Part shown: positions 8,622-16,662 of the stretch, in pieces | Layout of the letters: each line of letters opens with the position of its first letter | Position numbering within the stretch: position 1 is the first letter of the stretch | NCBI GenBank assembly: GCA_002480925.1 | Contig: DLDA01000023.1 | Location: forward strand, 5,932 to 69,931 | Direction: 5' to 3' | Length of the DNA: 64,000 nucleotides | DNA from: Lachnospiraceae bacterium UBA7784 | GTDB taxonomy: Bacteria > Bacillota > Clostridia > Lachnospirales > Lachnospiraceae | The notes under the pieces: model-generated | Told to the model about the DNA's origin: nothing | Database searches by the model: none | What the model saw: only the letters and a program-made list of their open reading frames with translations | Translations under genes and position numbers: made by a program

Positions 8622-11041
8622 GATACGGATATTTCGACAACGAAAAAAAAGAATATGTGATAGACAGTCCGGACACACCGGAGGCCTGGGCCAATTATCT
8701 GGGATCACCTGAATACGGTGCAATCATCTCAAATAATGCCGGAGGCTACAGCTTTGAGAGGTCGGGAGCAAAGGGCAGGATACTCCGCTATGTCTTTGAC
8801 GGGCAGGACAGGCCGGGAAGATATATCTATATAAGGGATAATAAGACATCAGACTACTGGTCAGCTTCCTGGCAGCCGGTAGGAAAGCCCCTGGACCAGT
8901 ACCGCTGCATAACAAGACACGGGCTTGGTTATACTATAATGGAAAGCGACTGCAACGGTATTCACGGCAAGGCTATGTATTATGTGCCGGAGGGAGCCTT
9001 ATATGAGGTATGGGCCCTTACGGTAAGAAATGATTCAGACAGGCCAAGAGAACTTACTCTGACAGGCTTTGCTGAGTTTACCTGCCACAGCGACTATGAG
9101 CAGGATCAGGTGAATCTGCAGTATTCGAGATTCATAACAAGCACGGTCTTCCATGATGACAGGATAATGCAGAGGATCCATGGAAATCTGGATGCTGTCT
9201 CAGAGGAGGGAGAGCAGATAGACGGTAAGGGAGTGACCGAGCGGTTCTTCGGACTTGCCGGCGCAGATGTCTCGACTTATTGCGGTGACAGGGATGCCTT
9301 TCTTGGAAGATATCACAGCTACGGTAATCCGGTTGGCGTGGAGAGAGGAAGCCTTGGAAATACAGACGGGGTAAATGGAATAAGCTGCGGGGCTCTTTCT
9401 ACCGTGATAGAGCTTGCTGTCGGAGAGGAAAGGACCATAGCCTTTGTCCTGGGAATGCAGCACGATCAGCAGGCCGGGGAAATAGTTGACCACTACAAGA
9501 GGGACACCAAAGAGGTATGTGAAAAGGAGATCGGGGCCATAAGAAGGCTCTGGGATGACAGGCTACAGGCATTTTCGGTAAAGACTCCGTCTCCTGAGTT
9601 CGATGAGATGGTAAATATCTGGAATGCCTATAACTGCTATATGACCTTCATCTGGTCCAGAGCAGCCTCATTCGTATACTGTGGACTCAGGAACGGATAT
9701 GGATACAGGGATACGGTACAGGATATCCAGGGAATAATCCATCTGAATCCTGCCATGGCAAAGACAAAGCTTGAATTCATGCTGAGCGCTCAGGCAGCCA
9801 ATGGAGCGGGCCTTCCTCTGGTGAAGTTTACTCACAGGCCGGGATACGAGGATACTCCAGACGACGAGTCCTATGTAAAGGAAACCGGTCATCCTGCATA
9901 CAGAGCTGATGATGCACTATGGCTTTTCCCTACTGTATACAAATATATAGCAGAGACAGGGGATCATGCCTTTCTCGATAAGGTGATCCCATTTGCAGAT
10001 AAGGATCAGGGGTCTGTATTCGAGCATCTGAAAAGAGCACTGGCCTTCTCCGCGGCCCATCTGGGAGAGGATCAGCTTCCGGCCGGACTCTATGCAGACT
10101 GGAATGACTGTCTGAGACTTGGGGAAAAGGGCGAATCAGCCTTTGTGGCCTTTCAGTATTACTATGCGATAAGGATCCAGAAGACCTTTGCAGAGAATAA
10201 GGGAGAATATAGGTATGCCGAAGAGCTTGAAATCATGAGGGCAGGACTTGAGAAGCTTATAAATGAAAAGTTATGGGATGGTGACCGCTTCATCCGGGGG
10301 ATCACGGAGGATGGCAAAAGGATAGGAGCAGCAGGCGATCCTGAGGCCTCACTCTGGCTTAATCCCCAGACCTGGTCGGTTATTAGTGGACTGGCATCAG
10401 GTGTTTATGCTGATAAGGCTATGGAAAATGTTTACATGACGCTTAATACAGAGTATGGAGCCATGCTTATGGATCCGCCATATCATGCTCATGCTTTTGA
10501 CGGAGCCTTCGGGGTGATCTATAATCAGGGAACAAAGGAGAATGCAGGTATATTCTCACAGACTCAGGGATGGCTGTTCCTGGCTGAGGCTCTCAGAGGG
10601 AATGGAGATAAGGCTTTCATGTATTTCATGGAAAATAATCCTGCCGCCTGGAATGACAAGGCAGAGATCAGGAGGATGGAGCCATACTGCTATGGACAGT
10701 TTACAGAGGGAAAGGCTTCTCCTCATTTCGGGGAAAGTCATGTGCACTGGCTTACAGGAACTGCATCCACTATGATGGTGGGAGCAGTAGAGGGAATACT
10801 TGGGATCAGGCCTGATATGAACGGGATCTGTATCAGTCCATCTATCCCGAAGGAATGGGATAAGCTCGAGATAGAAAAGGACTTCAGAGGACACAGGCTT
10901 CATATAGAGGTATTAAACCCGGGACATAAGGAAAGCGGATGTAAGGAAATGACAGTAAATGATATCAGAACAGAGGACTCTTATATTCCTGAGTCAATGC
11001 TAAAGACCGGAGAAAACAGGATAGTTCTGACCATATCATAG
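8618..11041 (+). CDS. GH94 phosphorylase, cellobiose-phosphorylase-like
   Basis: This is the second GH94 enzyme (807 residues, cytoplasmic). The start MRYGYFDNEKKEYVI and the following NYLGSPEYGAIISNNAGGYSF are typical of cellobiose and chitobiose phosphorylases. The barrel has GYRDTVQDIQGIIHLNP, DDALWLFPTVYKYI and YADWNDCLRLG with Asp497 as likely general acid. KENAGIFSQTQGW and WLTGTAST follow. Enzymes of this type convert a disaccharide plus phosphate to glucose 1-phosphate and a monosaccharide. The N-terminus looks like Ruminococcus-type cellobiose phosphorylase, but the loop after QDIQG differs from the well-studied enzymes, so cellobiose is likely rather than certain. It overlaps the first GH94 gene by four bases, implying coupled translation of a long-chain and a short-chain enzyme. 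Confidence 0.88.
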   Translation: MRYGYFDNEKKEYVIDSPDTPEAWANYLGSPEYGAIISNNAGGYSFERSGAKGRILRYVFDGQDRPGRYIYIRDNKTSDYWSASWQPVGKPLDQYRCITRHGLGYTIMESDCNGIHGKAMYYVPEGALYEVWALTVRNDSDRPRELTLTGFAEFTCHSDYEQDQVNLQYSRFITSTVFHDDRIMQRIHGNLDAVSEEGEQIDGKGVTERFFGLAGADVSTYCGDRDAFLGRYHSYGNPVGVERGSLGNTDGVNGISCGALSTVIELAVGEERTIAFVLGMQHDQQAGEIVDHYKRDTKEVCEKEIGAIRRLWDDRLQAFSVKTPSPEFDEMVNIWNAYNCYMTFIWSRAASFVYCGLRNGYGYRDTVQDIQGIIHLNPAMAKTKLEFMLSAQAANGAGLPLVKFTHRPGYEDTPDDESYVKETGHPAYRADDALWLFPTVYKYIAETGDHAFLDKVIPFADKDQGSVFEHLKRALAFSAAHLGEDQLPAGLYADWNDCLRLGEKGESAFVAFQYYYAIRIQKTFAENKGEYRYAEELEIMRAGLEKLINEKLWDGDRFIRGITEDGKRIGAAGDPEASLWLNPQTWSVISGLASGVYADKAMENVYMTLNTEYGAMLMDPPYHAHAFDGAFGVIYNQGTKENAGIFSQTQGWLFLAEALRGNGDKAFMYFMENNPAAWNDKAEIRRMEPYCYGQFTEGKASPHFGESHVHWLTGTASTMMVGAVEGILGIRPDMNGICISPSIPKEWDKLEIEKDFRGHRLHIEVLNPGHKESGCKEMTVNDIRTEDSYIPESMLKTGENRIVLTIS

Positions 11042-11045
11042 CTGG

Positions 11046-11807
11046 TCAGAGCCAGTCAGGGGAGTCGCCGACCTTCCATTCGCTCTTTCCATACTTCTCA
11101 CGATATTTAAGAGGGGTGATTCCGATCACCCTCTTGAAGGTCTGGATGAAATGGCTCTGAGAGGAAAACGAAAGCCGGTTGGCAATATCAACCATACTAT
11201 AGGGACTGTAGCGTAAGAGATTTACCGCAGTCTCTATTTTTTTCTGTCTTATATATTCGCTGATGCAGACACCCATCTCCTTCTTGAAGAGACGGGAAAG
11301 GTAGCTTGGGGAGACACCGACGGCCTGGGATATTATATCTACAGACAGGGGCTCGTTGCCATGGATATAGATATAATTGATAGCAGACGCTATAGGCTTT
11401 GACAGGTTGGCAGGGTCGTGAGTAAGCCTCATCATTCTGGTAAATTCCATTACCATTTCGTCATGCAGATCACATACAGCATCCTCAGTAAACAGGAGAT
11501 CGAGCTTCTGTATATAGAAATCGCTTAGCCTGAAGCACTGCTCCTCGATCACTCCCTGCTTTAAGCATACACGGGTCAGCATGGCAGCCGTGATCACGAA
11601 GTGGTACTTGAGGTTTTGGACCGGGTCTTTTGAGAGTATGCCGACACCTTTCTTATTGGAAAAACGTCTGGCCTGGCAATTCTTACGGATGGTATCTATG
11701 TCTCCGCTTGCAACGGCATTGCAGAAGGCCATTTCCTCGGAATAGGCCCTGTGCTTCTCGTCATCGTCATCTTTTTTTATCTCGAAATCAATAAATTTTT
11801 CACTCAT
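11046..11807 (-). CDS. AraC-family transcriptional regulator
   Basis: The protein has 253 residues. The last 100 carry the double helix-turn-helix of AraC/XylS proteins: LSVDIISQAVGVSPSYLSRLFKKEMG, then SMVDIANRLSFSSQSHFIQTFKRVIG and the family signature end GITPLKYREKYG. The N-terminal 130 residues are helical without an obvious cupin sugar pocket, so the ligand is unknown. It sits tail to tail with the GH94 pair (4-base gap) and head to head with the sugar ABC genes. This makes it the likely regulator of both. No strong ribosome site precedes ATG 11807. The shared intergenic region holds a perfect inverted repeat at 11873-11918. Confidence 0.92.
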   Translation of the reverse strand: MSEKFIDFEIKKDDDDEKHRAYSEEMAFCNAVASGDIDTIRKNCQARRFSNKKGVGILSKDPVQNLKYHFVITAAMLTRVCLKQGVIEEQCFRLSDFYIQKLDLLFTEDAVCDLHDEMVMEFTRMMRLTHDPANLSKPIASAINYIYIHGNEPLSVDIISQAVGVSPSYLSRLFKKEMGVCISEYIRQKKIETAVNLLRYSPYSMVDIANRLSFSSQSHFIQTFKRVIGITPLKYREKYGKSEWKVGDSPDWL

Positions 11808-11872
11808 GAGTTCATGTTAACATATTCTGCGTGTTTTGCAAGGACTATAAAAATCGATTTCGTCAATCTTTG

Positions 11873-11918
11873 AAAATATCAGGTTTAATAAGCTGCTATG
11901 ACATGAATCTGATATTTT
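11873..11918. promoter_or_regulatory. Inverted repeat between araC-type gene and ABC operon
   Basis: AAAATATCAG (11873-11882) and CTGATATTTT (11909-11918) are perfect 10-bp arms separated by 26 bases. They lie in the divergent intergenic region. A TATAAA at 11933-11938 could be the -10 of the ABC operon, which would put the arms just upstream of the promoter. It may be the operator of the AraC-type regulator (inference). Confidence 0.5.
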
Positions 11919-12004
11919 TGCGAGCCATTTTGTATAAAGCATGAGTCAGTATGAATATAATTATCTTATCTTCATCAGATGTATTTTCAAAGGAGGAAAA
12001 AGTA

Positions 12005-13396
12005 ATGAAGAGAAGAATCTTAGGTCTGGCGCTTATTTCTGCCATGACAGTTACAATGTTTGCAGGCTGCGGAGCTTCTTCAGGGAAGGGGACTGGCGCA
12101 GGGAACAAGGAAACATCAGAGAAGCAGGGAAAGGTCCTCAATGTCTGGAGCTGGAATGATGAGTTCGAGAGCAGATTCAATGAGTTCTATCCTGATGTAA
12201 AGGAGGTCTCAAAGGACAAGACGAAAACTACTCTTAAGGATGGAACGATTGTAAAGTGGACGATCAATCCGAACCAGGATGGAGTCTACCAGCAGAAGCT
12301 TGATGAGGCTCTGCAGAAGCAGGCAACGGCTCCGGACGATGAGAAGATAGATATCTTCCTCGCAGAGACCGACTATCTGAACAAGTACATAGACAAGGAT
12401 GCTGATGTGGCAATCCCGGTAAAGGATCTGGGAATAGACCCTGACAAGGACCTTGCTGATCAGTATCAGTATACAAAGGATGCAGCTACTGATGCAGATG
12501 GCAATCTTCGTGCAGTAAGCTGGCAGGCATGCCCGGGACTCTTCGTTTACAGAAGAGGTATAGCAAAGGATGCCTTCGGCACGGATGATCCGGAAAAGAT
12601 CCAGGAGAAGGTTAAGGACTGGGACAGCTTTGAGAAGTCAGCCGGAGAGCTTAAGAGCAAGGGCTACTATATGCTTTCATCAATGGGAGCAGATACCTAC
12701 CGTGTATTCGGAAACAACGTTTCAAAGCCATGGGTCAATGGCGATACAGTAACAGTTGATCCTAACCTGATGAAGTGGGTCGAGCAGTCAAAGAAGTTCA
12801 CAGACGAGGGATACAACCATAAGGTTTCAGGCCAGTGGACAGACGACTGGAACAAGGATCAGGGAGCTGACTCCAAGGTATTCGGATGGTTCTTCCCGGC
12901 ATGGGGTATCAATTTCACTATCCAGCCAAATACCGGAGACGCCGGAAAGGGCGACTGGGCAGTATGTGACGGACCTCAGGCTTATAACTGGGGCGGATCC
13001 TTTATCCTGGGATGCCAGGGAAGCGACAACCAGAAGCTTATAAAGGATGTAATGCTCAAGCTTACAGCTGATAAGGATACCCTGTTAAAGATCACTGACA
13101 AGACTCTTGATTACACAAATACTGTTTCAGGAATGAAGGAATATGCTTCTGATGATTCAAAGGGAGCGTCTGATTTCCTTGGAGGAGAGAATCCTTACAA
13201 GTATTTCGCTCCTAATGCAGAAAACATCAAGATGGACAAGATCACTGCCTATGACCAGGGCTGCGGCGAGTGCTTCCAGAATGCATTCGGTGACTACTTC
13301 AATGGAAAGGTGTCCTTCGAAAAGGCAAAGAAGAATTTTGAGACTGCTATCTTTGAGAGATATTCAGATCTTAAGAAGGTAGAGTGGCCTGAATAA
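12005..13396 (+). CDS. Sugar ABC transporter substrate-binding lipoprotein
   Basis: This is an extracellular binding protein of the CUT1 type that captures oligosaccharides for import. ATG 12005 is chosen because AAAGGAGG lies 9 bases upstream; an upstream in-frame ATG at 11951 has no ribosome site. The signal peptide MKRRILGLALISAMTVTMFA ends in lipobox FAGC, with Cys22 for lipid attachment. A Ser/Gly-rich linker follows. The mature part begins LNVWSWNDEFESRF and has the many aromatic residues usual in sugar binders. It is first of three co-directional genes with two permeases. The adjoining GH94 enzymes suggest cello- or other beta-gluco-oligosaccharides as cargo. Confidence 0.92.
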   Translation: MKRRILGLALISAMTVTMFAGCGASSGKGTGAGNKETSEKQGKVLNVWSWNDEFESRFNEFYPDVKEVSKDKTKTTLKDGTIVKWTINPNQDGVYQQKLDEALQKQATAPDDEKIDIFLAETDYLNKYIDKDADVAIPVKDLGIDPDKDLADQYQYTKDAATDADGNLRAVSWQACPGLFVYRRGIAKDAFGTDDPEKIQEKVKDWDSFEKSAGELKSKGYYMLSSMGADTYRVFGNNVSKPWVNGDTVTVDPNLMKWVEQSKKFTDEGYNHKVSGQWTDDWNKDQGADSKVFGWFFPAWGINFTIQPNTGDAGKGDWAVCDGPQAYNWGGSFILGCQGSDNQKLIKDVMLKLTADKDTLLKITDKTLDYTNTVSGMKEYASDDSKGASDFLGGENPYKYFAPNAENIKMDKITAYDQGCGECFQNAFGDYFNGKVSFEKAKKNFETAIFERYSDLKKVEWPE

Positions 13397-13406
13397 GGAA
13401 TAAGCT

Positions 13407-14381
13407 ATGAAAAAGACCCGAAAAAAGAAAAATTATTCAAGATACGGATACATATTTATAGCGCCCTTCTTTATCTCATTCCTGGTATTTTCACTGATAC
13501 CGCTCTTCGATACGATAAAGAACAGCTTCTATGAGTATTATTTCTCCGGACTTAAGATAGTGGGACCGAACTTCATCGGCCTGGGTAACTATGGGGCTGT
13601 ATTAAAGGCTCATATGCTGAAGTATACAGCGAATACCTTTATTCTCTGGATACTGGGATTTATCCCGCAGATTGTGATAGCGCTTCTTCTGGCCTCATGG
13701 TTTACCGATCAGCATCTGAATCTGAAAGGACGTAAGGCTTACGAGGTGATAATCTATCTCCCCAACCTGATAATGGCCAGCGCTTTTGCAATGCTGTTCT
13801 TTACCTTGTTTTCAGATTCGGGTCCTGTCAATTCCTTTCTGCATCAGATCGGTGTCGTACATGCCGGTCATCCTATAAAGTTCCTGTCCTCTGTGACAGG
13901 GACCAGGGGGCTTATAGCTCTTATGAACTTCCTGATGTGGTTTGGAAATACGACAATAATGCTGATGGCGGCTATAAACGGAGTGAATCCGGAGCTGTTT
14001 GAGGCGGCAAAGATCGACGGATGCAATCACAGGCAGATATTCTTCAGGATTACCCTGCCTCTGATCCGGCCGATCCTTACATATACCCTGATAACATCTA
14101 TGATCGGTGGACTTCAGATGTTTGATGTGCCTCAGATCCTTACCAATGGTATAGGCACACCTGACCGCACGTCTATGACACTTATTATGCTTCTGAACAA
14201 TTATCTGAAGTCCAAGAACTACGGAATGGCGGGAGCTATTTCGATATACCTCTTTATCCTGAGCGGTATCCTCTGTTTCATTGTCTATCGGATGATAAAC
14301 ACCGATGAAACAGAGGCGAAGGCCGCCAGAAAAAGAGAAAAGAAAATGAGAAAAATGACCAGGAAAGGAGACGCGGCATGA
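13407..14381 (+). CDS. Sugar ABC transporter permease (MalF/UgpA type)
   Basis: This 324-residue membrane protein has six predicted helices, the first at about residues 15-35. It carries the EAA loop EAAKIDGCNHRQIFFRITLPL that docks the ATPase. It starts 10 bases after the binding-protein gene. The highly basic C-terminal tail is cytoplasmic. The stop overlaps the next permease start by ATGA, so the two subunits are probably made together. No ATPase gene is nearby. CUT1 systems of Firmicutes often share one MsmK-like ATPase encoded elsewhere. Confidence 0.93.
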   Translation: MKKTRKKKNYSRYGYIFIAPFFISFLVFSLIPLFDTIKNSFYEYYFSGLKIVGPNFIGLGNYGAVLKAHMLKYTANTFILWILGFIPQIVIALLLASWFTDQHLNLKGRKAYEVIIYLPNLIMASAFAMLFFTLFSDSGPVNSFLHQIGVVHAGHPIKFLSSVTGTRGLIALMNFLMWFGNTTIMLMAAINGVNPELFEAAKIDGCNHRQIFFRITLPLIRPILTYTLITSMIGGLQMFDVPQILTNGIGTPDRTSMTLIMLLNNYLKSKNYGMAGAISIYLFILSGILCFIVYRMINTDETEAKAARKREKKMRKMTRKGDAA

Positions 14382-15220
14382 AAACTGCTTCAGAGAAAGT
14401 TATTACTCTTATAGCGCATATAGTACTTGTGATACTATGCTTTATGTGTCTGTTCTTCTTCTATATACTGATCATCAATGCGACAAGGTCTCATGTGCAG
14501 CTTCAGAAGGGCTTCGCCTTTCTGCCAGGTGGAAATTTCATAAGGAACCTGACAAATGTGATAAATGATGGTACGATCCCTGTCGTAAGAGGCGTACTTA
14601 ACAGCCTTATAGTATCTGCCTGCTGTGCAGGGATATGTACCTATTTCTCAGCGCTGACGGCTTACGGACTCTATGTATATGATTTCAGGCTCCGCAAGCC
14701 GGCCTTCACCTTCATAATGGCGATAATGGTCATGCCTACTCAGGTCACCGCACTTGGTTTCCTAAGGCTGATTACCAGGATGGGAATGTACGACAGTCTC
14801 CTTCCTCTCATCCTTCCTTCTATCGCCTCACCGGCGGTATTCTATTTCATGTATTCCTACATGCAGTCGTCTCTGCCGGTGGCACTCGTGGAGGCAGCAC
14901 GTATAGACGGCTCGGGTGAGTTCAATACCTTCAACCGGATAGTGATACCTATAATGAAGCCTGCAATAGCAGTCCAGGCTATATTCACCTTTGTTGGCGC
15001 CTGGAACAATTACTTCGTACCTGCCCTTGTGATCCAGAGCAAGGATAAGATGACTCTCCCGATTCTTATAGCGACCCTGCGGGGCGCTGATTATATGACA
15101 TTCGATATGGGAAAGATCTATATGATGATACTTCTTGCAATAGTACCTATCATCATAGTCTACATCTTCCTCTCCCGCTTCATAATAGCAGGGATCACGC
15201 TCGGTGGAGTAAAGGAATAG
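14378..15220 (+). CDS. Sugar ABC transporter permease (MalG type)
   Basis: This is the second CUT1 permease (280 residues, six helices). The EAA loop reads EAARIDGSGEFNTFNRIVIPI. It pairs with the preceding permease to form the translocation channel. It overlaps that gene by four bases and is followed by a strong terminator, so the transport operon ends here. The lack of an associated ATPase means the importer must borrow one. Confidence 0.94.
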   Translation: MKTASEKVITLIAHIVLVILCFMCLFFFYILIINATRSHVQLQKGFAFLPGGNFIRNLTNVINDGTIPVVRGVLNSLIVSACCAGICTYFSALTAYGLYVYDFRLRKPAFTFIMAIMVMPTQVTALGFLRLITRMGMYDSLLPLILPSIASPAVFYFMYSYMQSSLPVALVEAARIDGSGEFNTFNRIVIPIMKPAIAVQAIFTFVGAWNNYFVPALVIQSKDKMTLPILIATLRGADYMTFDMGKIYMMILLAIVPIIIVYIFLSRFIIAGITLGGVKE

Positions 15221-15267
15221 CCGATGAGGGCTGGTTTCTTATCCATATGATTCTGATAACGTTTAAC

Positions 15268-15304
15268 AACAGGATTCCCGGTTCTGCCGGGAGTCCTGTT
15301 TTTT
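15268..15304 (+). terminator. Terminator of the sugar ABC operon
   Basis: AACAGGATTCCCGG (15268-15281) pairs with CCGGGAGTCCTGTT (15287-15300) with one T-G pair near the middle. A T run follows. Confidence 0.95.
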
Positions 15305-15385
15305 GTCCTTATGATCATTGACGAGGAATAAGGGATGAATTATATTAGTGACAATAGCTGGCCAGAAGAACAGCTTTTTTTTAAT

Positions 15386-15414
15386 TTGACAAAAGCTGAA
15401 CTCACTCTTAGAAT
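15386..15414 (+). promoter_or_regulatory. Strong promoter of hprK
   Basis: TTGACA (15386-15391), exactly 17 bases, and TAGAAT (15409-15414). The expected start is near 15421. It probably drives hprK and perhaps the genes beyond the repeat element. Confidence 0.85.
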
Positions 15415-15416
15415 AT

Positions 15417-15454
15417 AGGGACGAGGACTAGAAAAGTCCATGCCCCTGTTTTTT
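15417..15454 (+). promoter_or_regulatory. Leader hairpin with U run before hprK
   Basis: GGACT (15425-15429) pairs with AGTCC (15435-15439). The flanking AGGG (15417-15420) can pair with CCCT (15444-15447), and six T residues follow. The structure begins at or just after the expected transcription start. It looks like a short terminator or attenuator in the leader. Confidence 0.45.
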
Positions 15455-15473
15455 ATTTGAGAAAGGAAATGAC

Positions 15474-16415
15474 ATGGCATTGCAGGAAGAAGGCGCAAGC
15501 ATACAGGAGATAGCAGACAAGCTCTCTCTTAATAATTTTACCGAAAGCATAGACCTTTCCAAATGTTTCATCAAGGTAAGGGATATCAACAGACCGGCTC
15601 TTCAGCTGACAGGATTCTATGAGCATTTCGATTCCAACAGGATCCAGCTCATTGGAATGGTCGAGTATGCCTATCTGCACAGTCAGAAGGATGAGAAGGA
15701 AAGGCATGAGAATTATAAGAAGCTTTTTTCATATAATATACCGGCTGTGATCATCTGCCGTGGTCTGAAGCCTGAGGCTTCATTCATAGAGGAGGCCACA
15801 AAGGCTGGGACACCTGTACTTGGTACAGAACGGGCGACATCGCAGTTTGAGGCCTCTCTTATACAGCTTCTGGGATATGAGCTGGCGCCTATGGCGACCA
15901 TACATGGGGTGCTTGTCGATGTATATGGCGAGGGACTTCTGATCACAGGGGAAAGCGGGATAGGTAAGTCAGAGGCAGCTCTTGAGCTGGTCCGAAGAGG
16001 ACACCGTCTTGTAGCGGATGATGTGGTCGCGATCAGGCGTGTAAATGACGATACGCTTATAGGAAGCTCACCGGCAGTCACCAAATATCTGATAGAGCTA
16101 CGCGGTATCGGCATCATAGATGTAAAGAGCCTCTATGGTGTAGAGTGTGTGAAGGATACCCAGACCATAGATCTGGTGATAAAGCTAGAGGACTGGCACA
16201 GCAATACCGAGTACGACAGGCTGGGCCTTGACGATGAGTACACAGAAATTCTGGGTCAGAAGGTTGTCTGCCACTCCCTCCCTATCCGCCCCGGAAGAAA
16301 TCTCGCGATCATCTGTGAGACAGCCGCGGTAAACCACCGCCAGAAGAAGATGGGCTATAATGCGGCCGCCGAGCTCTACCGCCGCGTCAACGAAAACATC
16401 TCGCGTAATAAATGA
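15474..16415 (+). CDS. hprK: HPr kinase/phosphorylase
   Basis: HprK senses glycolytic intermediates and phosphorylates Ser46 of HPr or Crh, creating the corepressor of CcpA. It has 313 residues, the usual length. The P-loop GESGIGKSE is near residue 159, and the signature ELRGIGIIDVKSLYG follows near residue 205. ATG 15474 follows GAAAGGAA. It heads a cluster that includes a Crh-like substrate gene 4.3 kb downstream. A palindromic repeat element begins within its last codons. Confidence 0.96.
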   Translation: MALQEEGASIQEIADKLSLNNFTESIDLSKCFIKVRDINRPALQLTGFYEHFDSNRIQLIGMVEYAYLHSQKDEKERHENYKKLFSYNIPAVIICRGLKPEASFIEEATKAGTPVLGTERATSQFEASLIQLLGYELAPMATIHGVLVDVYGEGLLITGESGIGKSEAALELVRRGHRLVADDVVAIRRVNDDTLIGSSPAVTKYLIELRGIGIIDVKSLYGVECVKDTQTIDLVIKLEDWHSNTEYDRLGLDDEYTEILGQKVVCHSLPIRPGRNLAIICETAAVNHRQKKMGYNAAAELYRRVNENISRNK

Positions 16416-16632
16416 GCGGTGCTGATACAGTCTCTGGCCTCCGATGCACGCTTGCGTGCAGAGAGGAGGGCAGAGACTGTATCAATAGCGCGAATGCGCG
16501 GATGAGCAGGCGCGGAGCGACTGCGAATCGGCACCGCTCATTTATTGGAAGTGCGAAAGCGCGAATGCGCGGATGCAATAGCGCGAACGCGCGGATGAGC
16601 AGGCGCGGAGCGACTGCGAATCGGCAGCGCTC
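16407..16632. repeat. Structured palindromic repeat element, copy 1
   Basis: The outer arms AATAAATGAGCGGTGC (16407-16422) and GCACCGCTCATTTATT (16531-16546) match over 16 bp. Inside, GATACAGTCTCTG (16424-16436) pairs with CAGAGACTGTATC (16471-16483). That 60-base hairpin continues with CCTCC/GGAGG and is capped by GCACGC-TT-GCGTGC. A GC-rich module follows (AGCGCGAATGCGCG, then GCGCGGAGCGACTGCGAATCGGCA). A second, partial copy of that module ends near 16632. A sister element at 38806-39036 has the same plan but another hairpin sequence. The left arm includes the hprK stop codon. Reading frames across it are short and look spurious. Confidence 0.85.
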
Positions 16633-16662
16633 TGAGGAAACTTTTTTATGGAAAGGAATATT

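Noticed and set aside
15252..15267. cre site after the sugar permease genes
   Set aside because: TGATAACGTTTAAC fails the consensus at key positions and lies at the end of the operon.
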